Part shown: one piece after another, positions 1-4,896 of the stretch
Position numbering within the stretch: position 1 is the first letter of the stretch
Layout of the letters: each line of letters starts with the position of its first letter
Made by a program: the position numbers and the translations under genes
Notes under the pieces: model-generated
The model's input: the letters and a program-made list of their open reading frames with translations, nothing else
The model's database searches: none
Told to the model about the DNA's origin: nothing
Origin: an uncultured Gemella sp.
GTDB lineage: Bacteria > Bacillota > Bacilli > Staphylococcales > Gemellaceae
Assembly (NCBI GenBank): GCA_938038035.1
Contig: CALHQV010000289.1
Span: 1-5,851, forward strand
Length of the DNA stretch: 5,851 bases
Direction of reading: 5' to 3'

Positions 1-745
1 GTTGAATAGATATGTTTTCTAGTCTTAAGATTTGTTCAGATTGAGTATTGTTACATAACTTCATATTAGAATTTTTAGAAGTTGGATTTGTTACTAACTC
101 TAAATTCCCATCAGAAAGATAAGTAAAGGTATCTGCATAGTTCAAGTATAGATGATGCTCATGATCGCACACGATTATAGTCACCCCATGGTTGTTTAAG
201 TCTTTCAGAAGAGTTAATAGAGAATTACGAGTCTTTTTATCGACATTCGCAAAAGGTTCATCTAAAATTAAAACTTCACTTCCCATTGCTAATGCTACTG
301 CAAAAGCAGCTCGTTGGCGTTCTCCTCCAGACAATGTATGGATATGCTTTGTAGAAATCTCACGAGTATTTGTAATAGATAAAGCATAATCCAGTTTTTC
401 GTTAATAACCTGTGGTTCTAGACATAGGTTCTCTAATGCAAAGATTATCTCTTCTTCCAAAGTAGGCATAACAAACTGATTAATTGCATGCTGCATGACA
501 TAGCCAATATTCTTAACGTGTTCTTGCATAGGAATATCAACAATATTTTTCTCTTTGTAAGTAATTACTCCCTCATAATGTTCTTTATTTAATTTACAAA
601 TAGTACGAAGAAGGGTAGACTTACCACTACCAATATTTCCGGTTAAGACTAACCAACTATGTTCTTTTATTTTTAAACTAACGTTATCAAATAAGACTTT
701 ATCTTTAATTTTCAAAGAAAAATTATCGATTTCTATGATATTCAT
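1..745 (-). CDS. ykoD: ECF transporter ATPase YkoD, thiamin/HMP uptake (partial, cut by left edge)
   Basis: This is the ATP-hydrolysing subunit of an energy-coupling-factor importer, acting at the inner face of the membrane to drive uptake of thiamin or its HMP precursor. The 248 visible codons give a complete first ABC domain: Walker A GNIGSGKST (residues 36-44), Q-loop Gln85, signature LSGGERQR (138-145), Walker B VLILDEP (158-164), D-loop around 166-169 and switch His195. After a short linker the sequence RLENISIQ (241-248) looks like the first strand of a second ABC domain, as in YkoD-type double ATPases, but the window ends there. The ATG overlaps the ykoE stop by one base (TAATG) with only a weak upstream SD, so translation is probably coupled. 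Family assignment rests mainly on the ykoE partner and the riboswitch; from the ATPase alone it could be any ECF-type A subunit. Confidence 0.9.
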   Translation of the reverse strand, partial: MNIIEIDNFSLKIKDKVLFDNVSLKIKEHSWLVLTGNIGSGKSTLLRTICKLNKEHYEGVITYKEKNIVDIPMQEHVKNIGYVMQHAINQFVMPTLEEEIIFALENLCLEPQVINEKLDYALSITNTREISTKHIHTLSGGERQRAAFAVALAMGSEVLILDEPFANVDKKTRNSLLTLLKDLNNHGVTIIVCDHEHHLYLNYADTFTYLSDGNLELVTNPTSKNSNMKLCNNTQSEQILRLENISIQ

Positions 746-1302
746 TATTTGTTACCACTATTTTGTACTTTATTTACGATATTCAAGATTAATTTAACGC
801 AGATAACTCCGAAAACTACTACAGAAATAAAACGAACAGCAAACAACGCTATAATCATACCTGTAGAATATGCTTCATAACCAAGTTTGAAATATTCATA
901 TACAAAGCTGAAGACAGTAATACCTATTGCAGAAAGAAATAGTGATTTTGAATCATAACGTTTGTATTTAGTAACTAAAAATCCAACCTCAGATCCTAAT
1001 CCTTGGACCAAACCTGAAACTAGAACAGCAGCTCCAAAGAATGAACCATATAACATTTCTGCCAATGCCCCTAAAACTTCTCCTAGCGTAGCACTACCAG
1101 GTTTTTTGATTAATACTGCAGCAACGGGTGCGGCCATAACCCATAACCCAAATAAAATTGAATTTGCGAAAGGTTCATATCCTAATGGAGTAAGCGCTGT
1201 TTCTAAAACAGTATAAACCCAACCAGCGGCAAGGAATATCCCTCCGAATAAGAAACCTATTAAAGCTAAAATAATAATGTCCTTTGTAGACCATTTTTTC
1301 AT
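745..1302 (-). CDS. ykoE: ECF transporter S component YkoE (thiamin/hydroxymethylpyrimidine)
   Basis: This is the membrane substrate-binding subunit of the YkoEDC-type ECF transporter, which brings in thiamin or HMP. The 185-residue protein is close to the usual family length and is largely hydrophobic, with about five or six membrane segments (roughly 8-28, 43-63, 72-98, 120-140 and 147-175). Family hallmarks I recognise are the KPG turn (67-69), the acidic helix with Glu75 and Glu82, and the motif GLVQGLGSE (97-105), which match remembered B. subtilis YkoE closely. It is the first gene behind the TPP riboswitch, which independently supports the substrate. The SD AGGAGG lies 8 nt before the ATG and sits inside a hairpin, so the riboswitch probably controls translation, transcription or both. 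The ykoD ATPase gene follows with a one-base overlap. Confidence 0.93.
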   Translation of the reverse strand: MKKWSTKDIIILALIGFLFGGIFLAAGWVYTVLETALTPLGYEPFANSILFGLWVMAAPVAAVLIKKPGSATLGEVLGALAEMLYGSFFGAAVLVSGLVQGLGSEVGFLVTKYKRYDSKSLFLSAIGITVFSFVYEYFKLGYEAYSTGMIIALFAVRFISVVVFGVICVKLILNIVNKVQNSGNK

Positions 1303-1304
1303 AA

Positions 1305-1347
1305 GAAAAACCTCCTGTTATTTGTATTCATTAAAACAACAAGAGGT
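1305..1347 (-). terminator. Riboswitch expression platform: SD-sequestering hairpin/intrinsic terminator of ykoE
   Basis: On the minus strand ACCTCTTGTT (1347 to 1338) pairs over 10 bp, with one G-U, with AACAGGAGGT (1319 to 1310). Four further pairs (1337-1334 with 1320-1323) close a 10-nt loop. The 3' arm contains the ykoE SD AGGAGG (1316-1311) and is followed by TTTTTCTT and then the start codon. The structure can therefore hide the ribosome binding site and, with its short T-tract, may also terminate transcription. That it forms when TPP is bound is inferred from how other Bacillota TPP switches work. Confidence 0.75.
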
Positions 1348-1383
1348 ATTTTTAAATTATATATATACTTTAAAATAGACTTG
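1340..1383 (-). promoter_or_regulatory. Candidate antiterminator hairpin of the TPP switch
   Basis: On the minus strand CAAG (1383-1380) can pair with CTTG (1343-1340), and TATTTTAAA (1377-1369) with TTTAAAAATA (1356-1347) with one bulged A. This hairpin uses the same bases as the 5' arm of the SD-blocking stem, so the two are mutually exclusive. It would free the SD when TPP is absent. The pairing is seen in the sequence; the role is inferred, and AT-rich stems like this are not strong. A second possible competitor is P1 3'-strand sequence TGTTTATTT (1398-1390) against AAATAACA (1323-1316). Confidence 0.4.
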
Positions 1384-1392
1384 ATAAAAAAT

Positions 1393-1469
1393 AAACATTT
1401 TCCTCCGGCTGTACTAACAACATCAGGTTCTATGGGTATAATCTCAGCTTAAAAGCACCCCAAATGTTT
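1393..1469 (-). promoter_or_regulatory. TPP riboswitch aptamer (THI element)
   Basis: Read on the minus strand, the block carries the conserved core of the thiamin pyrophosphate aptamer in order: GGGGTGC (1461-1455), GCTGAGA (1448-1442), ACCC (1436-1433), GAACCTGAT (1430-1422), GTTAGTAC (1418-1411) and GGAGGA near 1405-1400. An 8-bp P1 stem, AAACATTT (1469-1462) with AAATGTTT (1400-1393), closes it exactly. At about 77 nt it is compact, lacking an enlarged P3 extension. It lies between a strong promoter and ykoE, so TPP should switch the transporter operon off. This is the most secure regulatory call in the window. Confidence 0.96.
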
Positions 1470-1484
1470 TAATGATTTGTTAAA

Positions 1485-1513
1485 ATTATAACATGAGTTG
1501 ATAACGGTGTCAA
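1485..1513 (-). promoter_or_regulatory. Sigma-A promoter of the thiamin transporter operon
   Basis: The minus strand shows TTGACA (1513-1508), a 17-bp spacer and TATAAT (1490-1485), preceded by TG for an extended -10. Both boxes match consensus exactly. A start near 1478 would place the TPP aptamer about 9 nt into the transcript. Confidence 0.92.
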
Positions 1514-1535
1514 AAAAGTAGCTTACAAAAATAAT

Positions 1536-2399
1536 TTATTTAATTTTTTTTGCTAGCATAGTAGCAAAACGTAGTTTAAACCTATTCCCATTAGCATCAG
1601 TTTTATGAAGTTGTCCAAAATCTTCATTATATTTAATAAATTCCCAGTCTTTGTAATATTCTTTAAGTTCATTTTCTTTAAAAGTAAAAGGGAAAGGTAG
1701 AGGGCAAGGCGCATCATCAGTAGACATTGCGGCTACTATTAGATTATATCCGCCGATATTAGTTTGGTCTTGCATATTTTTAATAACTTTAGGAATAGAT
1801 TCTTCTTCGATAAACATTAAGACTACTGTTGAAAGAATAAAGTCATAGGTATTTCTAAGAGCTGCTGTATTTATATCATAGCTTCCTATTTTAATATCTA
1901 AATTTTCAATTTTAGATGTCTCCATTAAAAATTCTAGAGCAGGAATATTGTTGTCTACGGCAGTCACTTCAAAACCAAGTTTAGAAAGAAATAAAGAGTT
2001 GCGTCCTTGTCCAGATCCTAAGTCCAATGTTTTACAAGGTTTAATAGTCTCCAGGGCCTCTACTACTTCAGAATGAGCAGGGTTAATATCGTATTTGTTC
2101 TTGAAATAATTTTTTGGTTCGCAATAAAATTCTAAGAAACATTCTAAATCATCAGATAAAGGTGCAACACGGTGCCATGCTTGTGGTTCCACGAATGGAA
2201 TATTACTCTCAGAAGTGAAAATATGTTCAGCTATTACTTCATTATCTTCAGTTAATTCTGTGAATTGTAGTTGTCCTTTAAGAATAGTTAATTTTGCCCA
2301 GACATCTTTTCTAGTATTATGTTTTTGTCTAAAAGGCTTAGGAAGTGTTTCAGCTGTCCAATTTGGTAATCGTTTATAGCATACTAAGTTTTTTGTCAT
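1536..2399 (-). CDS. tehB: SAM-dependent methyltransferase TehB (tellurite/chalcogen detoxification)
   Basis: This is a cytosolic SAM-dependent methyltransferase of the TehB family, whose characterised members methylate and detoxify tellurite and related chalcogen compounds. I start at the inner ATG at 2399, giving 287 aa, because TAAGGAG lies just upstream and the N-terminus MTKNLVCYKRLPNWT matches remembered long TehB proteins such as that of Haemophilus (about 286 aa). Residues 1-100 form the cupin-like TehB N-terminal domain with the PQAWHRV motif (His76). The Rossmann methyltransferase follows, with motif I LDLGSGQGRNS (125-135), ribose-binding acidic Asp149, the YNLIVAAMSTDD strand (218-229) and the C-terminal HKTDANGNR segment (265-273). 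I infer that the E. coli counterpart of that segment includes active-site residues. The gene lies 22 bp upstream of the thiamin operon -35 box with no strong terminator between. In Bacilli the natural substrate may be something other than tellurite. Confidence 0.92.
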   Translation of the reverse strand: MTKNLVCYKRLPNWTAETLPKPFRQKHNTRKDVWAKLTILKGQLQFTELTEDNEVIAEHIFTSESNIPFVEPQAWHRVAPLSDDLECFLEFYCEPKNYFKNKYDINPAHSEVVEALETIKPCKTLDLGSGQGRNSLFLSKLGFEVTAVDNNIPALEFLMETSKIENLDIKIGSYDINTAALRNTYDFILSTVVLMFIEEESIPKVIKNMQDQTNIGGYNLIVAAMSTDDAPCPLPFPFTFKENELKEYYKDWEFIKYNEDFGQLHKTDANGNRFKLRFATMLAKKIK

Positions 2400-2405
2400 A
2401 CTAAT

Positions 2406-2412
2406 CTCCTTA
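2406..2412 (-). promoter_or_regulatory. Shine-Dalgarno that fixes the tehB start
   Basis: TAAGGAG on the minus strand lies 6 nt before the ATG at 2399. The upstream in-frame ATG at 2465 has no such site and would sit upstream of the predicted -10 box, so it is unlikely to be used. Confidence 0.85.
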
Positions 2413-2433
2413 CTAGCGGTTAAGTTTAATTTC

Positions 2434-2442
2434 ATTATATCA
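2434..2442 (-). promoter_or_regulatory. Extended -10 promoter of tehB
   Basis: The minus strand reads TGATATAAT (2442-2434), a consensus -10 with the extended TG. No good -35 is visible at 16-18 bp; TTGTTT at a 20-bp spacing is the nearest. A start near 2427 would give a leader of about 28 nt. The surrounding 13-mer (2433-2445) recurs exactly upstream of the second tehB-like gene. Confidence 0.62.
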
Positions 2443-2466
2443 TGTAAAATATAAAAATAAAACAAT

Positions 2467-2520
2467 GGGAGTGACTCAAAAATCGTGATTTCGAAGAAAT
2501 CGATTTTGTCGAGTCATCCC
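2467..2520. repeat. Large imperfect hairpin, possible dispersed intergenic element
   Basis: The two halves pair as GGG/CCC (2467-2469 with 2518-2520), TGACTC/GAGTCA (2472-2477 with 2511-2516), AAAATCG/CGATTTT (2479-2485 with 2501-2507) and ATTTC/GAAAT (2488-2492 with 2496-2500), closed by a GAA loop. No T-tract follows on either strand, so a simple terminator is unlikely. The layout, GGGAGTG at one end and TCATCCCC at the other around an AT-rich stem, resembles from memory the intergenic hairpin repeats scattered through staphylococcal genomes. It abuts the tehB promoter. Repeat status cannot be tested from one copy. Confidence 0.6.
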
Positions 2521-2524
2521 CGTA

Positions 2525-2584
2525 CAGTTTATTAGATATCTAAAAAGCTTTTCTAAAGCGATTTTAGATATCAATAAACCACTG
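2525..2584. repeat. Second large hairpin (AT-rich inverted repeat)
   Basis: The pairs are CAGT/ACTG at the ends, GTTTATT/AATAAAC (2527-2533 with 2573-2579), GATATCTAAAA/TTTTAGATATC (2535-2545 with 2562-2572) and GCTTT/AAAGC (2547-2551 with 2555-2559) around a 3-nt loop. There is only a bulged A at 2534 and a few unpaired inner bases. It begins about 5 bp after the first hairpin, and a third small inverted repeat (TATGAG/CTCATA, 2589-2602) follows. No T-tract accompanies it. Together these fill most of the gap between the tehB and phosphatase promoters; no coding sequence is supported here. Function is unknown. Confidence 0.65.
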
Positions 2585-2671
2585 CGTCTATGAGTTCTCA
2601 TATACACGTTGTTAAAATTTAGGTCTTTTTGGGAAACCCCTTGTCTTTATTATGTTGAATTAATCTCTTTG

Positions 2672-2680
2672 TGTTATAAT
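2672..2680 (+). promoter_or_regulatory. Extended -10 promoter of the phosphatase gene
   Basis: TGTTATAAT is a consensus -10 with extended TG, 37 bp before the ATG at 2717. TTGAAT at 2655-2660 is the only -35-like hexamer nearby, but its 14-bp spacing is short, so the extended -10 may carry the promoter. Confidence 0.5.
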
Positions 2681-2716
2681 AATATGGATAATAAATATAA
2701 GTGAGGAAATGAGAAA

Positions 2717-3175
2717 ATGGTAAAAGTGTTATTCGTGTGTTTAGGAAATATTTGTCGTTCACCTATGGCAGAAGCAATATTTAGAGATATGGTAGAAAAA
2801 GAAGGATTAAGTGAAAAAATTCAAATAGATTCAGCAGCAACAAGTAGTTGGGAACACGGTAATCCTGTTCACAGTGGAACTAGAAAAGAACTTGCGAAAG
2901 TTGGAATTGGGGTAGAGGGAATGTATTCTCGTATCCTTAATGATAATGACTTAGATGCAGATTATATCGTAGGAATGGATGATAGTAATATAGAAAACAT
3001 TAAGAAATTTATCGCAGGAAGAAAAACTGGTGAGGTCAAAAAATTATTAGAATACGCAGGAGAAGATAGAATTATCGATGATCCGTGGTATACAGGAGAC
3101 TTCAAAACTACATTCAATGATGTAACTAGGGGATGTACGGCTTTATTAGATAAAATCAAGAAAGATAATCTTTAA
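2717..3175 (+). CDS. Low-molecular-weight protein tyrosine phosphatase
   Basis: This is a cytosolic cysteine-dependent phosphatase that removes phosphate from phosphotyrosine in proteins. The 152-residue length is typical of the family. The P-loop CLGNICRS begins almost at the N-terminus, with nucleophile Cys8, Arg14 and Ser15. The general-acid loop is DDPWYTG (121-127), with Asp122 before Pro123. The P-loop residue before Cys13 is Ile12; arginine phosphatases of the YwlE type carry Thr there, so tyrosine specificity is the better call. GAGG at 2703-2706 serves as a modest SD. No terminator follows, so the acetyltransferase gene 140 bp downstream may be cotranscribed. No kinase or capsule gene is visible that would identify its substrate. 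Confidence 0.94.
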   Translation: MVKVLFVCLGNICRSPMAEAIFRDMVEKEGLSEKIQIDSAATSSWEHGNPVHSGTRKELAKVGIGVEGMYSRILNDNDLDADYIVGMDDSNIENIKKFIAGRKTGEVKKLLEYAGEDRIIDDPWYTGDFKTTFNDVTRGCTALLDKIKKDNL

Positions 3176-3196
3176 TAGGGTAAAATGGGATATGTA

Positions 3197-3211
3197 CTAA
3201 TATTATATTAG
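3197..3211. repeat. AT-rich inverted repeat between phosphatase and acetyltransferase genes
   Basis: CTAATAT-T-ATATTAG is a perfect 7-bp inverted repeat around one central base, with GTA and TAC flanking it. It could be an operator-like site or a weak hairpin. Palindromes of this size occur by chance in AT-rich DNA. Confidence 0.3.
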
Positions 3212-3305
3212 ATACAAGGAGAAAATAGAGTAGGAAAAGTTTTAGAGGGCTCAACAAGAAGATGCTACTAAAGCAATTATTGAGTTTGTAAAAGGAAATA
3301 TTTAA
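3212..3305 (+). pseudogene. Possible decayed C-terminal gene remnant
   Basis: The stretch before the acetyltransferase start reads as protein-like sequence if one base is skipped near 3248. The upstream frame gives IQGENRVGKVLE, and the other frame continues AQQEDATKAIIEFVKGNI to a TAA at 3303-3305. The second part has the balanced helix composition of a real C-terminus. There is no plausible start or SD for either piece, and I do not recognise the family. It may be the tail of a gene lost by deletion, or chance coding potential. The SD of the next gene overlaps its stop codon. Confidence 0.25.
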
Positions 3306-3315
3306 GGAGAAAATC

Positions 3316-3819
3316 ATGATAAATGTAAGAACGGTTGAACTAGAAGATGCTGAGAAGTTGGTAAATATTTATAGACCATATGTAGAGCATACAGCCATTA
3401 CCTTTGATTATACAGTACCGAGTGTACATGAATTTGAAGAGAAAATTTCGAAATCTATTCAAAGTTATCCATTTTTAGTAGCAACGGAAGGGCAGGACAT
3501 ACTAGGATATGCGTATGCTAGTGAGTTTTATCCAAAAGATGCATACAAATGGACGGCTGAGATTACAATCTATCTAGATGAAAAAGCACGTGGTAAAGGT
3601 GTTGGAGAGAAGTTGTATTCTGAACTTGAAAAACAACTTTATGATAGAGGAATATGTAGATTGACATCTTGTATTGCCTATCCAGACGAAGGAAGTATTT
3701 CTTTCCATGAAAAAAGAGGATTTAGAAAAGTAGCTCACTTTGAAAAAGTAGGTTATAAATTTAATCGTTGGTATGATGTAGTTTGGTACCAAAAAGATAT
3801 TAGAGAAAATATTGAATAA
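3316..3819 (+). CDS. GNAT N-acetyltransferase, phosphinothricin acetyltransferase (PAT/Bar-like) family
   Basis: This is an acetyl-CoA-dependent N-acetyltransferase, predicted cytosolic. At 167 residues it is a single GNAT domain of usual length. The acetyl-CoA pyrophosphate-binding motif is RGKGVG (92-97), preceded by the beta-4 strand WTAEITIYL (79-87) with Glu82. The C-terminal half carries ISFHEKRGF (128-136) and GYKFNRWYDVVWYQ (146-159), both hallmarks of the PAT subfamily. Known members acetylate phosphinothricin, methionine sulfone or sulfoximine and similar amino-acid analogues. In a host-associated Firmicute the physiological substrate is unknown, and resistance to the herbicide should not be assumed. 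AAGGAG (3304-3309) lies 6 nt before the ATG. It probably shares a transcript with the upstream phosphatase gene and ends at the terminator beginning at 3824. Confidence 0.92.
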   Translation: MINVRTVELEDAEKLVNIYRPYVEHTAITFDYTVPSVHEFEEKISKSIQSYPFLVATEGQDILGYAYASEFYPKDAYKWTAEITIYLDEKARGKGVGEKLYSELEKQLYDRGICRLTSCIAYPDEGSISFHEKRGFRKVAHFEKVGYKFNRWYDVVWYQKDIRENIE

Positions 3820-3823
3820 ATGA

Positions 3824-3859
3824 AAGCCCCGCAAGAAAATTAAAAATCTTGTGGGGTTT
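3824..3859. terminator. Bidirectional intrinsic terminator between convergent genes
   Basis: CCCCGCAAGA (3827-3836) pairs with TCTTGTGGGG (3847-3856) with one G-T, and flanking A/T pairs extend the stem to about 13 bp. It sits 4 bp after the acetyltransferase stop and 4 bp after the stop of the convergent tehB-like gene. T-rich sequence follows on the plus strand (TTTAGGTTTATT) and on the minus strand (CTTTCATTTATT). Neither tract is perfect. Confidence 0.8.
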
Positions 3860-3863
3860 AGGT

Positions 3864-4703
3864 TTATTCTGACACTTTTTGGGCAAGTATCATAGCATAT
3901 GGATAAGGAGAAGCTGTAATATTCTCAGAATAACTGATAATTTTCCAATCTTTATAATATTCTTTAAGTTCTCCTTCAATAAATGTGAAAGGAAGTGGCA
4001 TTAGAGGGCGACCGTGATTTGTCGCATTTAATGCACTGACAATTAAGTTGTAACCGTTAAGGTGTGTTTGTTGTTTTATGTTAGTAATAATACTTTGAAT
4101 TCTTGTTGGATTCAAATACATGAAAACATCAGTGGAGAAAATAAAATCATAACTTCCTTTAATATTAGCTTTTGCAATGTCATGGTCAACTACATTTATA
4201 TCTAGTTGTTCTTTAATAGAGATATCTGTTAATTCGTATAGAAACTCAGCGTTATAATCTATTGCTGTAACATTAAAGTTTAACGATGAAAGATATAGAG
4301 AATTTCGCCCTTTACCAGCACCAAGATCTAATGTTTTACATGGATCTATGAATTTCATTGCTTTAACAACCTCTAGATGAGGGGAATTAAAATTATATTT
4401 ATTATAGAAATAGTCTTCACGCGAACAATAAAAGTCTATTTTTAATTGTAAATCCGTAGAGTTAGGTGTGATTTTGAAAACACTAAGAGGTTTAATAAGT
4501 TCAACCTCACTTTTTGGATTGAGTGAATATTGTCTAATAATTTCATTTTCTAAATTAAGAAAAGCAAATTTCATTTTACCTTTTATGATTGTTAATTTTG
4601 TCCAAACACCATCATCCGCGAAAAATCCCTCTTTATAAATTTTTGGTAAAGAGAGGGCAGTAAGCTTAGGTGTGCTTTTAAAACAAAGTAAATTATTTTC
4701 CAT
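3864..4703 (-). CDS. Divergent TehB-like SAM-dependent methyltransferase (paralogue)
   Basis: This 279-residue protein aligns along its length with the tehB product at 1536-2399, about 43 % identical by hand count. The SAM-binding features are intact: motif I LDLGAGKGRNS (125-135), Asp149 after strand 2, and YNLIVSA (218-224), plus the shared ELKEYYKDW block (245-253). It differs in two functional places. The N-terminal PQAWHRV motif is replaced by PLSVFKI, so the histidine is gone, and the tail skips the HxTDxNGNR segment, being 9 residues shorter. It therefore probably still binds SAM but methylates a different substrate, or has a reduced role. An AAGGAG SD (4715-4710) lies 6 nt before the ATG. 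It is convergent with the acetyltransferase gene and divergent from the metallophosphatase gene. Chalcogen detoxification should not be transferred to it by name. Confidence 0.88.
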   Translation of the reverse strand: MENNLLCFKSTPKLTALSLPKIYKEGFFADDGVWTKLTIIKGKMKFAFLNLENEIIRQYSLNPKSEVELIKPLSVFKITPNSTDLQLKIDFYCSREDYFYNKYNFNSPHLEVVKAMKFIDPCKTLDLGAGKGRNSLYLSSLNFNVTAIDYNAEFLYELTDISIKEQLDINVVDHDIAKANIKGSYDFIFSTDVFMYLNPTRIQSIITNIKQQTHLNGYNLIVSALNATNHGRPLMPLPFTFIEGELKEYYKDWKIISYSENITASPYPYAMILAQKVSE

Positions 4704-4733
4704 ATGCTACTCCTTTCTGGATAATTTACTAAC

Positions 4734-4742
4734 ATTATATCA
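4734..4742 (-). promoter_or_regulatory. Extended -10 promoter of the tehB-like paralogue
   Basis: The minus strand reads TGATATAAT, identical to the element before tehB, and no clear -35 is seen. It lies 30 bp before the start codon, giving a leader of about 24 nt. The shared block covers 4733-4745. Confidence 0.6.
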
Positions 4743-4835
4743 TGTGAAAAGCTTGATTAAAAATGATAACCAAAAGAAATAATAAATAATATCAGAATAT
4801 TAGAAAGAGAGATTAGTATAGTTGGAAGATTACTA

Positions 4836-4864
4836 TTTACAATGCTGTAATTTTGCATTATTAT
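4836..4864 (+). promoter_or_regulatory. Sigma-A promoter of the metallophosphatase gene
   Basis: TTTACA (4836-4841), a 17-bp spacer and TATTAT (4859-4864) give one mismatch to consensus in each box. A start near 4871 gives a leader of about 26 nt. The spacer carries a small inverted repeat, AATGC (4841-4845) with GCATT (4855-4859), which could be an operator but may be chance. Confidence 0.6.
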
Positions 4865-4896
4865 AGAAATAAGAGATAAATAAAGTAGGTGTTTTT

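Noticed and set aside
192..389. Plus-strand open frame antisense to ykoD
   Set aside because: It overlaps the intact ATPase domain coding sequence, lacks an SD and has no recognisable protein features.
962..1216. Plus-strand open frame antisense to ykoE
   Set aside because: It lies wholly inside ykoE, and its composition mirrors the codons of the membrane protein on the other strand.
1515..1535. Terminator after tehB
   Set aside because: Only a 6-bp A/T stem with a 1-nt loop can form, which is too weak to call.
2400..2465. Upstream in-frame ATG extending TehB by 22 residues
   Set aside because: No SD is present, the extra residues do not match TehB N-termini, and the extension covers the predicted -10 box. 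The inner ATG at 2399 has a good SD and gives the usual length.
2467..2584. Insertion sequence or CRISPR repeat
   Set aside because: There is no transposase, no regularly spaced repeats and no target-site duplication that I can see. The structure is two separate hairpins with different sequences.
2962..3159. Minus-strand open frame antisense to the tyrosine phosphatase
   Set aside because: It overlaps conserved catalytic sequence of a certain gene and has no SD.
3574..3834. Minus-strand open frame antisense to the acetyltransferase
   Set aside because: It is a shadow of the GNAT gene and begins inside the terminator; its F/S/I-rich composition is typical of antisense AT-rich frames.
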